Below are positions 16,401 to 25,179 of a DNA stretch of 46,444 nt, piece after piece. A program made the position numbers and the translations under genes. Positions within the stretch are counted from its first letter, which is position 1; each line of letters starts with the position of its first letter. This stretch comes from DATGLE01 sp035294325. Its GTDB lineage: Bacteria > Chloroflexota > Ktedonobacteria > Ktedonobacterales > Ktedonobacteraceae. The notes under the pieces were generated by a model. That model had not been told where the DNA came from. It searched no databases and worked only from the letters and a program-made list of their open reading frames with translations. The stretch covers positions 1 through 46,444 of the forward strand of contig DATGLE010000274.1 of assembly GCA_035294325.1 (NCBI GenBank). Direction: 5' to 3'.

Positions 16401-17282
16401 CTACCTGCTGCTGCCACAGCGCGCCAGCGCTGCCTCGATAGCGCGTTTGACGACCACGCCCGCCACGATCCGGCGATAGGTCCCGTCGGCCTGTACATCG
16501 CTGATCGGATCTTCTACCGCCACGCGGGCCAGTTCCGCAGCGCTATCGAGCGCTTCGGGGGTGATAGCATTGCCGACAAGCGCGGCCTCCACGGTTTGCA
16601 GGCGCAGCGGGCGCGAGGCGACGCCGCCCAATGCGAGCCGAACTTCGTTGCACACGCCATCCTCGCTGAGCGTCAGCACGCAGGCCGCGCTGGCGATGTT
16701 GTAGCAGCCGTCGCTGAACGTCAGCTTATAGTAGGCATAGCCGGATCGTGGACTGAGTTCGGGAACGATAATCTCCGTCAGCAGTTCATTGGGACGCTCA
16801 GCGGTTTGCAGTGGAGCAAGGAAGAAATCAGCGGCGGGGATGATGCGCTCGCCGCCCGCGCTGATCAGGCGCAGTTTCACATCCAGCGCCACCATGCTCG
16901 CAAGATAATCCCCGGCATTGCTGCCCCGGCAAATGCCGCCGCCGATAGTGCCCCGGTTGCGCACCTGCACGCCGCCGCCGATGGATGCGGCGGTTTCGGC
17001 GAGCAGGCCACAGCACTCTCGCACAAGGGGATCTCGTTCGAGCCGGCGGTGCGTGACTGTGCTACCGATGTGCAGGTTGCCATCGCGCCTGCTCAGATCG
17101 CTCAGGGACGCAATGGCCCGCAGATCGAGGATCGCGGCGGGGCTGATCTCCCCCGCTGTCATTGCCGGCACTAACTCCTGGCCGCCCGCCAGCACGCGCA
17201 TGTGATCGCCATATTGCGCCAGCAAGGCACAGGCCGCGCCAACGCTGGAGGGGGCATAATAGGCAAATGTTTGTGCAATCAT
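16401..17282 (-). CDS. Mo-hydroxylase 2, FAD-binding medium subunit
   Basis: A 293-residue CoxM-type flavoprotein subunit. The first FAD loop is present as AGGQELVPAM at about residues 32-41. The second, normally TxGGNxxHADP, reads TIGGGICRGSNAGD: the glycines remain but the usual Asn and His-Ala-Asp-Pro are lost. The C-terminal CO-dehydrogenase flavoprotein domain (about 180-290) follows. The ATG at 17282 has GTGAGGATG upstream. The gene lies between the large subunit (gap 35) and the small subunit (gap 19), so the trimer is encoded together. The changed second FAD loop may alter flavin affinity or electron acceptor; the same subunit of the other enzyme keeps HADP. FAD binding is still likely. 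Confidence 0.88.
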   Translation of the reverse strand: MIAQTFAYYAPSSVGAACALLAQYGDHMRVLAGGQELVPAMTAGEISPAAILDLRAIASLSDLSRRDGNLHIGSTVTHRRLERDPLVRECCGLLAETAASIGGGVQVRNRGTIGGGICRGSNAGDYLASMVALDVKLRLISAGGERIIPAADFFLAPLQTAERPNELLTEIIVPELSPRSGYAYYKLTFSDGCYNIASAACVLTLSEDGVCNEVRLALGGVASRPLRLQTVEAALVGNAITPEALDSAAELARVAVEDPISDVQADGTYRRIVAGVVVKRAIEAALARCGSSR

Positions 17283-17317
17283 GGCATCCTCACTTCATGT
17301 CGATAATGCAGTCGCGA

Positions 17318-19726
17318 TCAACTGGCCCCTCTCTGCCGCGCCTCGCGCAGCATACGCAAGATATTGGGCGGATTCAACGGTAGCCGGCTGACTTCTACGC
17401 CAAACGGGGCCAGGGCATCGACGACGGCATTCACCACCGCAGCCTGCGTACCCCCGACGCCGGCCTCGCCCGCGCCCTTCGTACCAAGCAGCGTATAGGG
17501 GCACGGTGTCTCCTGGTGGCCGATCAGGATCTCCGGCACATCCGCCGCTCGCGGCATCAGGTAGTCGCGCAGAGAGGTCGTCAGTGGCCGGCCCTTTTCG
17601 TCATAGACGACCTCCTCGGAGAGCGCCGCGCCGATCCCCATCGCTACCGCCCCCTGCGTCTGCCCCTCGACAAAGACCGGATTGATAATCACGCCGCAGT
17701 CATGTACCACGGCTATTTTGCGTACTTTCGTGCAGCCCGTCTCGATATCGACCTCGACGAGCGCGATGTAGGCGCCGTTGGAGTAGGAGGGATACGGGTT
17801 GATGCGACCATGCTCATCGGGAATGTGCCGGATATGCGGCGGGCGATAGACCTGGGTAGAGGCCAGCGTGGGTTCCACGATGCTGCCAATGTCGTAGGCG
17901 CGGTTATAGCCGGCCAGCGCGACCTCGGCAAAGTTCAGCGCGCGGCCAGGCGAACCTTTGGGGTAGATCTTACTGTCCTCAAAGACGACATCTTCCGTGC
18001 TGCACTCCAGCATGGCAGCCGCCAGCTTCGCCATTTTCTCGCGCACCTCGCGCGCCGCCAGCGCCGCCGAGGAGCCGCCGACGATCATGCTGCGTCCGCT
18101 GTAGTTTCCATGACCGTAGGGACAGATCTCGGTATCGCCCTGCGTCACCTGGATGGCGCTGATCTCGATGCCCAGCGTGTCGGCCACAACCTGGGCGATG
18201 GCCGTATCGTTGCCGCCGCCGGGGGTGGTTACTCCGGTCAGGATCGAGACTGTGCCCGACGGATCGACGCGCACGGTGGTGGAGTCGTAGCCGCCGATCA
18301 TCGTGGATGGGACGGCGCCGCCTTCGGGCGTGAGTTCGTAGGCGATGCCGATGCCGATGTAGCGGCCCTCCCTGCGTAACTGCGCCTGCAAGCTGCGCAG
18401 ACCCGGGTAATCGATCAGATCGAGCGCCTTCTGCAACGCGCCCTGATAGTTGCCGCTATCGAGGATCAGCCCCGGCACGGTGGTATAGGGGAAATCCTGG
18501 GGTTGCACGAAGTTGCGCATACGCACCTGCGCCGGGTCCATGCCCAACTTGCGCGCCACCAGGTCCATGATGCGCTCCATGACCAGGTTCGTCGCCTCCT
18601 TGCCATAGCCCCGCGCGGCATTCCACGGTGGCTTATTTGTCGCCACCACCGAGAAGATAAATTCGCCATGTTCTATCTTGTAGCCGCAAGGCATGGTCAG
18701 GGCCGTCAGGTAGGTCATCGGCCAGCCCACCATCGCCTCCAGCGCCCCAACGTTAGCGATGATATGGTCGCGGATAGCCAGCACACGCCCATCGGCGTTG
18801 AACGCGACTTCAAAGTGATGCGTCTGCTCGCGCGCGCCGACGATCAGGTTCTCGCTCCGGCTCTCCACCCACTTAACGGGCGCTCCGGTCAGCATGGAGA
18901 GGATACAGACCAGCACCTCTTCGGGATAGCCGTGCATCTTCGATCCGAAAGCGCCGCCGACATGCGGGGCGATGATGCGGATTCTATTCTCCGGCATACG
19001 CAGCGCGGTGGAGAGGACCAGGCGCAGCGGGTGAGGATTCTGGATCGAGCCATAAAAGGTCAGGTTCCGCGTGCGCTTATCATAGTGGGCCAGGTAGCCG
19101 CGCGGCTCAATGGGGGCCGCGTTGTAGCGCTGGATCTTGATGGTGTCTTTGATGACGTGATCGGCTCCGGCGAAAGTTCCCGCCGTATCGCCGCCGATAA
19201 AGGGAATACGCACGACAAGGTTGCTGTTCCAGCCCTCGTACAATATCGGCGCCTCCGGCTGCAAGGCTTCTTCGGCATCCAGCACAACCGGAAGCTCTTC
19301 ATACTCGACCTGAATGAGATTCAGAGCAGCCTCGGCGTCGTTCGCGCTGGTCGCCACCACGGCGGCGACGGGTTGGCCGGCGTAGACAACTTTGTTGACG
19401 GCGAGAGGGTAGACATCGGTGCTCTGACCGCCAAAGAATTTGGGATCAACCCAGTGGGGAATGGGATTGCACAACTGCTTGATCTCGGCGCTGGCGAGCA
19501 CCCTGACGACGCCGCGCGCACTGGCGGCGGTTCTGGTATCGATGCTGCGAATATGGGCATGCGCGCAAGGGCTGCGCAAAATAGCGGTATAGAGCGTGCC
19601 GGGCAGGGCGATATCATTGATGAAGTCCGCGCTGCCGGTGACAAAGAGGTCGCCGTTGAGTTTGCGCAGGGACGCGCCGACGTAGTTTCCGCCTGGCTGC
19701 TGGCCTCTCTCCAGAGTGGTAGTCAT
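17318..19726 (-). CDS. Mo-hydroxylase 2, molybdopterin-binding large subunit
   Basis: An 802-residue large subunit of the xanthine-dehydrogenase/CO-dehydrogenase family, normal length. It has the pterin-binding loop GGAFGSKMHG and the catalytic Glu near the C-terminus in GTKGAGEAG. The active-site loop that reads AYRCSFR in true aerobic CO dehydrogenase and AYRGAGR in many form-II homologues here reads NAARGYGKEA, so it is not a CO dehydrogenase. A hydroxylase of an N-heterocycle or aldehyde is likely. The ATG at 19726 is used, with GGGAGGTG nine bases upstream; a GTG four codons earlier lies inside that site. It is the first gene of the L-M-S series, 147 bases after the racemase-like gene. 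No Mo-cofactor maturation gene is in the window. Confidence 0.92.
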   Translation of the reverse strand: MTTTLERGQQPGGNYVGASLRKLNGDLFVTGSADFINDIALPGTLYTAILRSPCAHAHIRSIDTRTAASARGVVRVLASAEIKQLCNPIPHWVDPKFFGGQSTDVYPLAVNKVVYAGQPVAAVVATSANDAEAALNLIQVEYEELPVVLDAEEALQPEAPILYEGWNSNLVVRIPFIGGDTAGTFAGADHVIKDTIKIQRYNAAPIEPRGYLAHYDKRTRNLTFYGSIQNPHPLRLVLSTALRMPENRIRIIAPHVGGAFGSKMHGYPEEVLVCILSMLTGAPVKWVESRSENLIVGAREQTHHFEVAFNADGRVLAIRDHIIANVGALEAMVGWPMTYLTALTMPCGYKIEHGEFIFSVVATNKPPWNAARGYGKEATNLVMERIMDLVARKLGMDPAQVRMRNFVQPQDFPYTTVPGLILDSGNYQGALQKALDLIDYPGLRSLQAQLRREGRYIGIGIAYELTPEGGAVPSTMIGGYDSTTVRVDPSGTVSILTGVTTPGGGNDTAIAQVVADTLGIEISAIQVTQGDTEICPYGHGNYSGRSMIVGGSSAALAAREVREKMAKLAAAMLECSTEDVVFEDSKIYPKGSPGRALNFAEVALAGYNRAYDIGSIVEPTLASTQVYRPPHIRHIPDEHGRINPYPSYSNGAYIALVEVDIETGCTKVRKIAVVHDCGVIINPVFVEGQTQGAVAMGIGAALSEEVVYDEKGRPLTTSLRDYLMPRAADVPEILIGHQETPCPYTLLGTKGAGEAGVGGTQAAVVNAVVDALAPFGVEVSRLPLNPPNILRMLREARQRGAS

Positions 19727-19873
19727 AGCTTGCTGCACCTCCCTTCGTGCTTTTTTTACTCGTATGTTTTCTGTACTCTAAAATAATCCTGCGCGACTTT
19801 GGAGGAATGGAGATTATCGAGGACACCCCGCGCCCCGTCAGAGGCCACCGCCCCTGCACCCCCTGTGCCGGGG

Positions 19874-20617
19874 CTAATGCTCGCGCAGGAGCGAGCCGAA
19901 GCCCTGCAATTGATCGCTGATGCCATTGGTGCGCAGGGCATGCCACATCGTCGCCGCATTGATGGCGATGACCGGCTTGCCCAGTTCTCGCTCAGCCTCA
20001 TCGGCCAGCCGCACCATCGAGAGATTCGTGCCTACCTGGACGATAGCTTCCACGTCCGGCCCGTTGAGGTCCTGGATCACCTGGCGCAGCGTGGCAGGCT
20101 CTACCTTCGCAATCGAGACCGCCGTGGGACACTTCAAGCCGTGATGGCGCATCACGTCGTAGCCGTTTTCGGCGAAGAAGGTGCGTACCTGCTCGTCGGC
20201 GACGGGCTGGTAAGGCGTCAGGACGGCGATGCGACGCACGCCGAAGGTTTGCAGAGCAAGCTTACAGGCGTCCGCTCCCGTGGAGACGTTGAGACCTGAG
20301 AGCGCTTGCATACGCCTGGTGAAACGCTCGCTGCCCTCTTTGCCACCCCAGAACGTCTCTGCCGACATACCCATTACCAGGTAGTCCGGTTCGGCGGTCA
20401 TGACCTCTACCACGGCCTGATCAATCGAGGCGCGTACCTGCTCAAGCAGATGCACGAACTGGTCGTTGCTGCCAAGCCGCGAATCTTCGATGTAGATGCG
20501 ACTGCCGTGCAGCGTGATGCCATGCGGCGCCATCGCATAATAGTCCGGCTCGACGATGGTATTGGTTGAGGGCATCAATAGGCCCCATTTCCCGCGATAA
20601 CCCAGTACATCAGGCAT
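19874..20617 (-). CDS. Asp/Glu racemase-fold protein, maleate isomerase-like
   Basis: A 247-residue protein of the Asp/Glu racemase superfamily, branch of maleate cis-trans isomerase and arylmalonate decarboxylase. The start YRGKWGLLMPSTNTIVEPD is typical of the branch. Two-domain symmetry is visible. The places where the two catalytic Cys normally stand read VMGMSAETFWGG (Ser) and QVGTNLSM (Gly); the only Cys residues are elsewhere, in ADACKLA and LKCPTA. Maleate isomerases and hydantoin racemases need the two Cys, so the reaction here may differ. The ATG at 20617 follows GGGAGG and overlaps the Mo-hydroxylase 1 large-subunit end by 8 bases, so it belongs to that operon. Role in the pathway is inferred from position only. 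Confidence 0.75.
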   Translation of the reverse strand: MPDVLGYRGKWGLLMPSTNTIVEPDYYAMAPHGITLHGSRIYIEDSRLGSNDQFVHLLEQVRASIDQAVVEVMTAEPDYLVMGMSAETFWGGKEGSERFTRRMQALSGLNVSTGADACKLALQTFGVRRIAVLTPYQPVADEQVRTFFAENGYDVMRHHGLKCPTAVSIAKVEPATLRQVIQDLNGPDVEAIVQVGTNLSMVRLADEAERELGKPVIAINAATMWHALRTNGISDQLQGFGSLLREH

Positions 20618-23039
20618 GGTTGCTGGCCTCCCTGATCCAGCGGCGAATCTTCTCCGGCGTGACCGGAATCTCATTCACCTGGACCTTGAATGGTTGCAGT
20701 GCATCCTCGATTGCCGAAACGATAGCAGCCGGTGCCGCCATCCGCCCTCCTTCGCCCGCTCCCTTGATGCCGCGATAGGTGAAGGGCGACGGCGTCTCCA
20801 TGTGTACCAGGCGCACCTTCGGCATCTCCATGCTCGATGGGAGCAAATAATCCATGAAGGTCGATGAGAGGCTCTGTCCCTGATCGTCGTAGACGAACTC
20901 TTCGTAGAGCGCGCTGCCGACGCCCTGGCAGATGCCGCCGAGCACCTGCCCCTCAACGCCTGGCGGATTGACAATCGTACCACAATCGTGCAGCACGGCA
21001 TAATCCAGGAAGCTGACCTGGCCGGTTTCCGCATCGACCTCCACAACCGGCAGGTGTACGGCGAAGCCAACCGCCGGATTGAAGCTCCCCCAGCTCCCGC
21101 TCTCCGCGTCGGGCAGACTGGCATGGGGATGATCGTAGCTGACTGTCGCCTCCAGACCGGAGGTAAGGCCCTCCGGCAAGTCGAGGCTGCGCGTGTTGAC
21201 ATGAGCCGCCACCTGCTTGAACGAGAGGCCCTTACCGGGAACGCCGAAAACTTCGAGCCTGCCGGTAGCGGCATTATAGCGGACATCGCTCAGGTTCGCT
21301 TCCAGCACATGAGCGGCCACGCGCCGCATCTTCTCCTTGATTTCCTGCGCGGCGAGGTTGGCCGCGCCGGAAAGCATGGCGGTCATGCGGCTGCCGGCCA
21401 TGCCCATCGAAGGTCCGGCCAGCGTGGAATCGAGCCGTGTAACGCTGATATCGGCGGGATCGATGCCGAACTCTTCGGCCATGACCATCGCCGCCACCGT
21501 TTCGACGGCGGTGCCGAGGCCGGGTGTATGCAGGCCAACACGCATCTTGCCATCCTGGTCGATACGTACAGTGATCGTCTCCGGGGCGGCGGTTGCGGTC
21601 AGACGCGGCCTCTCAAAGAGCAGCCACAGTTCGGTGAGGCTCGGCACGCTGCGCTCCGGGATGGTGGCGATGCCGAGGCCGATATAGCGACCCTGCGCCC
21701 GCGCCTCACGCTGGCGCCTGCGCCAGTCCTCGTAGCCGAGCAGGTCGAGCGCCCTTCTCAGCGCTTCGGGATAGTTTCCCGAATCGTAGACGTTACCTAC
21801 GGGCGTGGTATATGGGAACTGCTCCGGCTTGATGAAGTTGCGGCGCCGGATCTCGCCCCGCGAGATGCCAAGCTCCGAGGCAGCGGCATCCGCCATCCGC
21901 TCGATCATGAAACTGGCCGCCGCCGCCCCATAGCCACGATACGCCGCCTGTCCCGTTTTGTTGGTCGCTACAAAGGTAATATCGGCCTCCACGGCTTTGA
22001 TGTCGTAGGCTCCGCCGATCTGCGACATGGGGCTGGCATTGGAGCCGGCTCCGAGCAGGAAATACGCCCCCTGGTCCTCTACGACCTTGAAGCGCAGGGC
22101 CAGCATTCTGCCATCGCGCGTCAGGGCAAGTTCGGCATCATAGCTGCGGTTCTCGCCGTGGTTATCGCCGGCAATGAGATTGTCGATACGGTCCTCGATA
22201 AATTTGACGGGCCTCCCAGTCTCCATCGACAGGAGAGCGCATACGACCATATTGCGCGGCTGCCAGAACTTGCCGCCGAAGGCCCCGCCGACATCCTGCG
22301 CTACCGTGCGGATATGATGCTCCGGCAGATGCAGCGTATGGGCCAGTGTGCGCATCAGGCTGTAGCTTTGCAGGTTGCAATAAAAGGTGAGATCCCCGCT
22401 GCCACTGTCGTAGTGAGCGACGCAGCCGAACGTATCGAGCGCGGCCCCGCTGTGCCGGCTCCAGTAGATGCGCCGGCGCACAACGTGATCCGCCCGCGCG
22501 AAGAGGCCATCGCAGTCGCCCCACTTGAGGTGGCGATGCATAATTACGTTTGATCCCAGCTCCTCATGCACCAGCGAAGCACCTGGCGCCAGTGCCGCTT
22601 CTGGCGTGGCTACCACGGGCAGCGGCTCGTACTCGACGACGATGCGCTCGCAGGCATCCTCGGCAGCATAGCGACTCTCGGCGGCTACCGCGACCACGCC
22701 CTCGCCGACCAGGCGCACCTTCCTATATGCCAGCGGATATTGATGGACCGGGATGGGTGGATCAGGTATCTCAGCCAGCGAAAAGACTGGCCCGGAACGC
22801 GCCGCAGCCTCCTCGCCCGTCAGAACCGCAACCACGCCGGGCACCTCCCAGGCGCCGCTGACATCTGTCGAAACGATACGCGCATGAGCATAGGGGCTAC
22901 GCACCAGCGCAACGTGGAGCATGCCCGGAAGTTGCAGGTCGGCGATGAAGTGCCCGGCCCCACGCACCATGCGGGCAGATTCAAGCGTTCTGCGCGGTTT
23001 GCCGATCACCCTGGCAGCTTTCTGGCCCGTCTCAAGCAT
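20610..23039 (-). CDS. Mo-hydroxylase 1, molybdopterin-binding large subunit
   Basis: An 809-residue XDH/CoxL-family large subunit. The N-terminal domain begins at once (GAGHFIADLQLPG), followed by the pterin loop GGAFGGKFW and the catalytic Glu in GIKGAGEGG near the C-terminus. The active-site loop reads QAAYRGYGAAAA, form-II-like rather than the CSFR loop of CO dehydrogenase. The enzyme should hydroxylate a carbon next to nitrogen in a heteroaromatic ring or oxidise an aldehyde, in the cytosol. The ATG at 23039 is used: GGGAGGAG precedes it and it overlaps the small-subunit stop by 8 bases. An in-frame upstream extension lies inside the small subunit and is rejected. Gene order is medium, small, large, unlike the second enzyme. 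Confidence 0.92.
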   Translation of the reverse strand: MLETGQKAARVIGKPRRTLESARMVRGAGHFIADLQLPGMLHVALVRSPYAHARIVSTDVSGAWEVPGVVAVLTGEEAAARSGPVFSLAEIPDPPIPVHQYPLAYRKVRLVGEGVVAVAAESRYAAEDACERIVVEYEPLPVVATPEAALAPGASLVHEELGSNVIMHRHLKWGDCDGLFARADHVVRRRIYWSRHSGAALDTFGCVAHYDSGSGDLTFYCNLQSYSLMRTLAHTLHLPEHHIRTVAQDVGGAFGGKFWQPRNMVVCALLSMETGRPVKFIEDRIDNLIAGDNHGENRSYDAELALTRDGRMLALRFKVVEDQGAYFLLGAGSNASPMSQIGGAYDIKAVEADITFVATNKTGQAAYRGYGAAAASFMIERMADAAASELGISRGEIRRRNFIKPEQFPYTTPVGNVYDSGNYPEALRRALDLLGYEDWRRRQREARAQGRYIGLGIATIPERSVPSLTELWLLFERPRLTATAAPETITVRIDQDGKMRVGLHTPGLGTAVETVAAMVMAEEFGIDPADISVTRLDSTLAGPSMGMAGSRMTAMLSGAANLAAQEIKEKMRRVAAHVLEANLSDVRYNAATGRLEVFGVPGKGLSFKQVAAHVNTRSLDLPEGLTSGLEATVSYDHPHASLPDAESGSWGSFNPAVGFAVHLPVVEVDAETGQVSFLDYAVLHDCGTIVNPPGVEGQVLGGICQGVGSALYEEFVYDDQGQSLSSTFMDYLLPSSMEMPKVRLVHMETPSPFTYRGIKGAGEGGRMAAPAAIVSAIEDALQPFKVQVNEIPVTPEKIRRWIREASNHA

Positions 23040-23577
23040 GATGCGTCTCCTCCCGCGTGACCTCTTCGGACTGCCTGGATGCAGCACCACCGTTCCGCAA
23101 GCTTGCGGCATAGAGCACCGCCGCGATGATCTGCTGGTAGCCCGTGCAGCGACAGATATTGCCAGCGATGCCCTCGCGCACCTCCTCTTCGGTGGGATCG
23201 GGCTTCTCTTGTAGCAGCGCGACGGCATTGAGCAGCATGCCGGGCGTGCAAAATCCGCACTGCAAACCATGCTTCTCGCAAAACGCCTCCTGAACCGGAT
23301 GGAGCGGCGCGGTTGGAGCGGCAAGCCCCTCGACGGTCAGGATCTCGCTGCCCTCGGCCTGTACCGCCAGCACCAGGCAGGAACGAGCGGTTCTGCCGTC
23401 GATGAGGACTGTGCAGGCGCCGCAGACGCCATGCTCGCAGCCAAGATGCGTGCCGGTCAGACCAATATCCTCACGCAGCACATCGGCCAGCAGTTTACGC
23501 ACCGGTATGCTGCGCCGGTAGGACCGCCCGTTCACTTTGAGTTGGATCGTTGCATGTGCAGCACTATGAGCAGACAT
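23032..23577 (-). CDS. Mo-hydroxylase 1, [2Fe-2S] small subunit
   Basis: A 181-residue iron-sulfur subunit. The first cluster is bound by CEHGVCGAC with the distal Cys in RSCLVL, the second by CGFCTPGM and CRCTGY. Length and domain order (ferredoxin fold, then helical domain) match the CoxS/XdhC-type subunit. The C-terminal 20 residues are charged and variable. The gene starts 6 bases after the medium-subunit stop, with GGAGTAATC before the ATG at 23577, and its stop overlaps the large-subunit start. Electrons pass from the molybdenum site through its clusters to FAD in the medium subunit. Confidence 0.92.
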   Translation of the reverse strand: MSAHSAAHATIQLKVNGRSYRRSIPVRKLLADVLREDIGLTGTHLGCEHGVCGACTVLIDGRTARSCLVLAVQAEGSEILTVEGLAAPTAPLHPVQEAFCEKHGLQCGFCTPGMLLNAVALLQEKPDPTEEEVREGIAGNICRCTGYQQIIAAVLYAASLRNGGAASRQSEEVTREETHHA

Positions 23578-23583
23578 CGTTGA

Positions 23584-24474
23584 TTACTCCATTACCGGGT
23601 CGTGATTGAGCCGCGAGAGCGCCGTATTGAGTGCTCGCCTGGTTAGCGTGGTTGCCAGTTCGCTGCGATAGATTGCCGACGCATGAATATCGCCCGGCGG
23701 ACGCAGGTTGAGCGCCGCGACTTCCGCCGCCCGCTCCACCGCCCTCCCGTCCGTGATGCTGCGGCCCGCCAGTTCCGCCTCGGCAGCCAGCGCCCGCACG
23801 GGCGTATCAGCGACGCAGCAGAGCGCGATACGCGCGCGGCGAATGGTGGCAGCATCGCATTCCAGCCGGCAGCCGGCCCCTACCAGGGCATAGTTGCCGT
23901 GTGTACGCGCGACCTCTAACCAGCATGAGCAGGAGCGCGCCTGGACAACGGGAATTTCGATGCGCGTGACGATCTCATCCTGTTTCAGCGCCGTGGTCAG
24001 GGCTGAAACGTAAAAATCGCCAGCCGCGATGGTGCGCTCACCGCCCGGTCCTACGACGATGAATTCGGCGCCGAGCGCGAGCAGCACCGCCGGTACCTCG
24101 GAGGCCGGATCGGCATGTACAGCGTTGCCGACCAGCGTTCCGCGATTGCGGATTGCCGGGTGGGCCACATAGTAGAGCGCTTCGGCGAGCAGCGGAGCGG
24201 CCTGTCGTACCAGTGCCGATTTTTCCACTTCCGATTGGGTAACAGCAGCGCCGATCAACAGGCGCTGGCGCTGACTATCCAGTTCCAGCCGGGTCAGCGA
24301 GGCGATGCGCGTAATATCCACCAGCAAGTCCGGTTGGGCGAGGCGCAGGTTGAGCATCGGCACCAGGCTCTGACCGCCGGCCAGTATCTTTGCTTCGCCA
24401 TTGCTCCGCGCCAGCGCCTCCACTGCCTCCTCTACGGAACCAGCACGGAGATAGCAAAAAGAAGGTGGCTTCAT
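23584..24474 (-). CDS. Mo-hydroxylase 1, FAD-binding medium subunit
   Basis: A 296-residue CoxM-type flavoprotein subunit, first gene of the Mo-hydroxylase 1 operon. It keeps both FAD loops: AGGQSLVPMLNLRLA at about residues 32-46 and RNRGTLVGNAVHADPASE at about 108-125, with one Gly replaced by Val. The C-terminal domain holds ALKQDEIVTRIEIP and the late RSELATTLTRRAL stretch. The ATG at 24474 follows GGGAGAAG. Upstream, on the minus strand, stand a good sigma-70 promoter and a double operator, so the operon start is well defined. Confidence 0.92.
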   Translation of the reverse strand: MKPPSFCYLRAGSVEEAVEALARSNGEAKILAGGQSLVPMLNLRLAQPDLLVDITRIASLTRLELDSQRQRLLIGAAVTQSEVEKSALVRQAAPLLAEALYYVAHPAIRNRGTLVGNAVHADPASEVPAVLLALGAEFIVVGPGGERTIAAGDFYVSALTTALKQDEIVTRIEIPVVQARSCSCWLEVARTHGNYALVGAGCRLECDAATIRRARIALCCVADTPVRALAAEAELAGRSITDGRAVERAAEVAALNLRPPGDIHASAIYRSELATTLTRRALNTALSRLNHDPVME

Positions 24475-24524
24475 AGCTTCTCCCAGAGAGCGCGGTAAAT
24501 ATCTATGTCGGGTTATCTTTCACA

Positions 24525-24554
24525 AGTATAGGGAGGAATGCTGATCGCTGTCCA
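24525..24554 (-). promoter_or_regulatory. Sigma-70-type promoter of the Mo-hydroxylase 1 operon
   Basis: On the minus strand, TGGACA (24549-24554) and TATACT (24525-24530) are 18 bases apart, each matching the consensus hexamer at five of six positions. The predicted 5' leader is about 45 bases. The -35 hexamer directly abuts the inner TGTGCT-NN-AGCACA dyad, so a bound regulator would touch the polymerase site. Confidence 0.7.
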
Positions 24555-24605
24555 TGTGCTTGAGCACAATATCTGGCCCATCTCATTTGTGCTCAAGCAC
24601 ATGGA
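24551..24605. promoter_or_regulatory. Double dyad operator A, upstream of Mo-hydroxylase 1 operon
   Basis: Two near-palindromes, TGTGCTTGAGCACA (24555-24568) and TGTGCTCAAGCACA (24588-24601), lie 33 bases apart, three helical turns. As each is the complement of the other, the whole is also a perfect 19-base inverted repeat (24551-24569 with 24587-24605). The same layout recurs before the SnoaL-like gene at 25425, which argues for a protein-binding site rather than a terminator. Confidence 0.75.
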
Positions 24606-24642
24606 TCTATTCTGGAACGGTAGAGGGGGAACCAGGCCCCTC

Positions 24643-24681
24643 CCCATGTCATCCTGAGCGGGCAGCGAAGGATGACATGGG
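24643..24681. repeat. Dispersed palindromic repeat, copy 3 (compact form)
   Basis: Arms CCCATGTCATCC (24643-24654) and their complement (24670-24681) enclose TGAGCGGGCAGCGAA, as if the two halves of the full repeat had collapsed on one arm. The following bases (GRCGGGGCTTCCC then ATCTTGA) match those after copy 5. It lies just downstream of the SnoaL-like gene at 24704-25132. Confidence 0.85.
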
Positions 24682-24703
24682 ACGGGGCTTCCCATCTTGA
24701 AAA

Positions 24704-25132
24704 TTAAACTTCAGCATATGTGAGGTTTACTGGAGCTTCGATATAGTGGATCGCTTTCCACTCTGGCCCTTGCCGGCGAGCCAGAAGATACACCCTTGCC
24801 ACCCCGCTCGATTGTGTGTTGCGCTGGTGGCTCTTTCCACGCCAGCGGCCAGTGCTGAGCACCCAGGCTGTCTTACCGAGGATATCGGCACATACAGGCT
24901 CAAAGCTCACCTCGAACCATTCCATGATCTCTGTCGTGAAACGATAATATTCCTGAATAGCCGGCCATTCCAGCAGCGGCTCGTGGCGCTCCTCGGCGAC
25001 ATAGACAAGGTGCGGATAGCTGGTATCCCATACCGACTCCAGCAGGGCGCGATCCAACCTGCGCCAGCCCTCTTCCCAGGTCGAGAGGATGCGCCGCAAA
25101 TCCGCCGGCAGTGGGGGTGCGCTCTCTGTCAT
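24704..25132 (-). CDS. SnoaL/NTF2-like small protein 1
   Basis: A 142-residue alpha+beta-barrel protein of the NTF2/SnoaL type. A helical N-terminus with WEEGWRRLDRALLESVW (a helix opening onto a pocket) is followed by alternating strands such as TGRWRGKSHQRNTQSSGVAR and a final YIEAPVNLTYAEV strand. These folds serve as ketosteroid-isomerase-like enzymes, cyclases, hydrolases or ligand binders, so no reaction can be named. The ATG at 25132 has an AGGGAAGG about ten bases upstream. It lies in the same direction as the Mo-hydroxylase 1 operon but is separated from it by a promoter and operator. A second, distinct SnoaL-like gene of similar length is encoded divergently next door. Confidence 0.65.
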   Translation of the reverse strand: MTESAPPLPADLRRILSTWEEGWRRLDRALLESVWDTSYPHLVYVAEERHEPLLEWPAIQEYYRFTTEIMEWFEVSFEPVCADILGKTAWVLSTGRWRGKSHQRNTQSSGVARVYLLARRQGPEWKAIHYIEAPVNLTYAEV

Positions 25133-25179
25133 ATCGTGATATGCCTTCCCTCATGGTCCCTTATTGTGCGTCGCTACCC

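Noticed and set aside
18503..22553. Long plus-strand frames opposite both Mo large subunits
   Set aside because: Antisense shadows in GC-rich coding DNA; their residues are rich in Arg, His and Gly without any motif.
17318..24474. Reading the two Mo-hydroxylases as aerobic CO dehydrogenases
   Set aside because: Neither large subunit has the AYRCSFR active-site loop of CO dehydrogenase, and no coxD/E/F-type maturation genes are nearby.
24551..24605. Treating the 19-base inverted repeat as an intrinsic terminator
   Set aside because: No T-run follows on either strand, it stands just upstream of a good promoter, and the same arrangement recurs before another gene.
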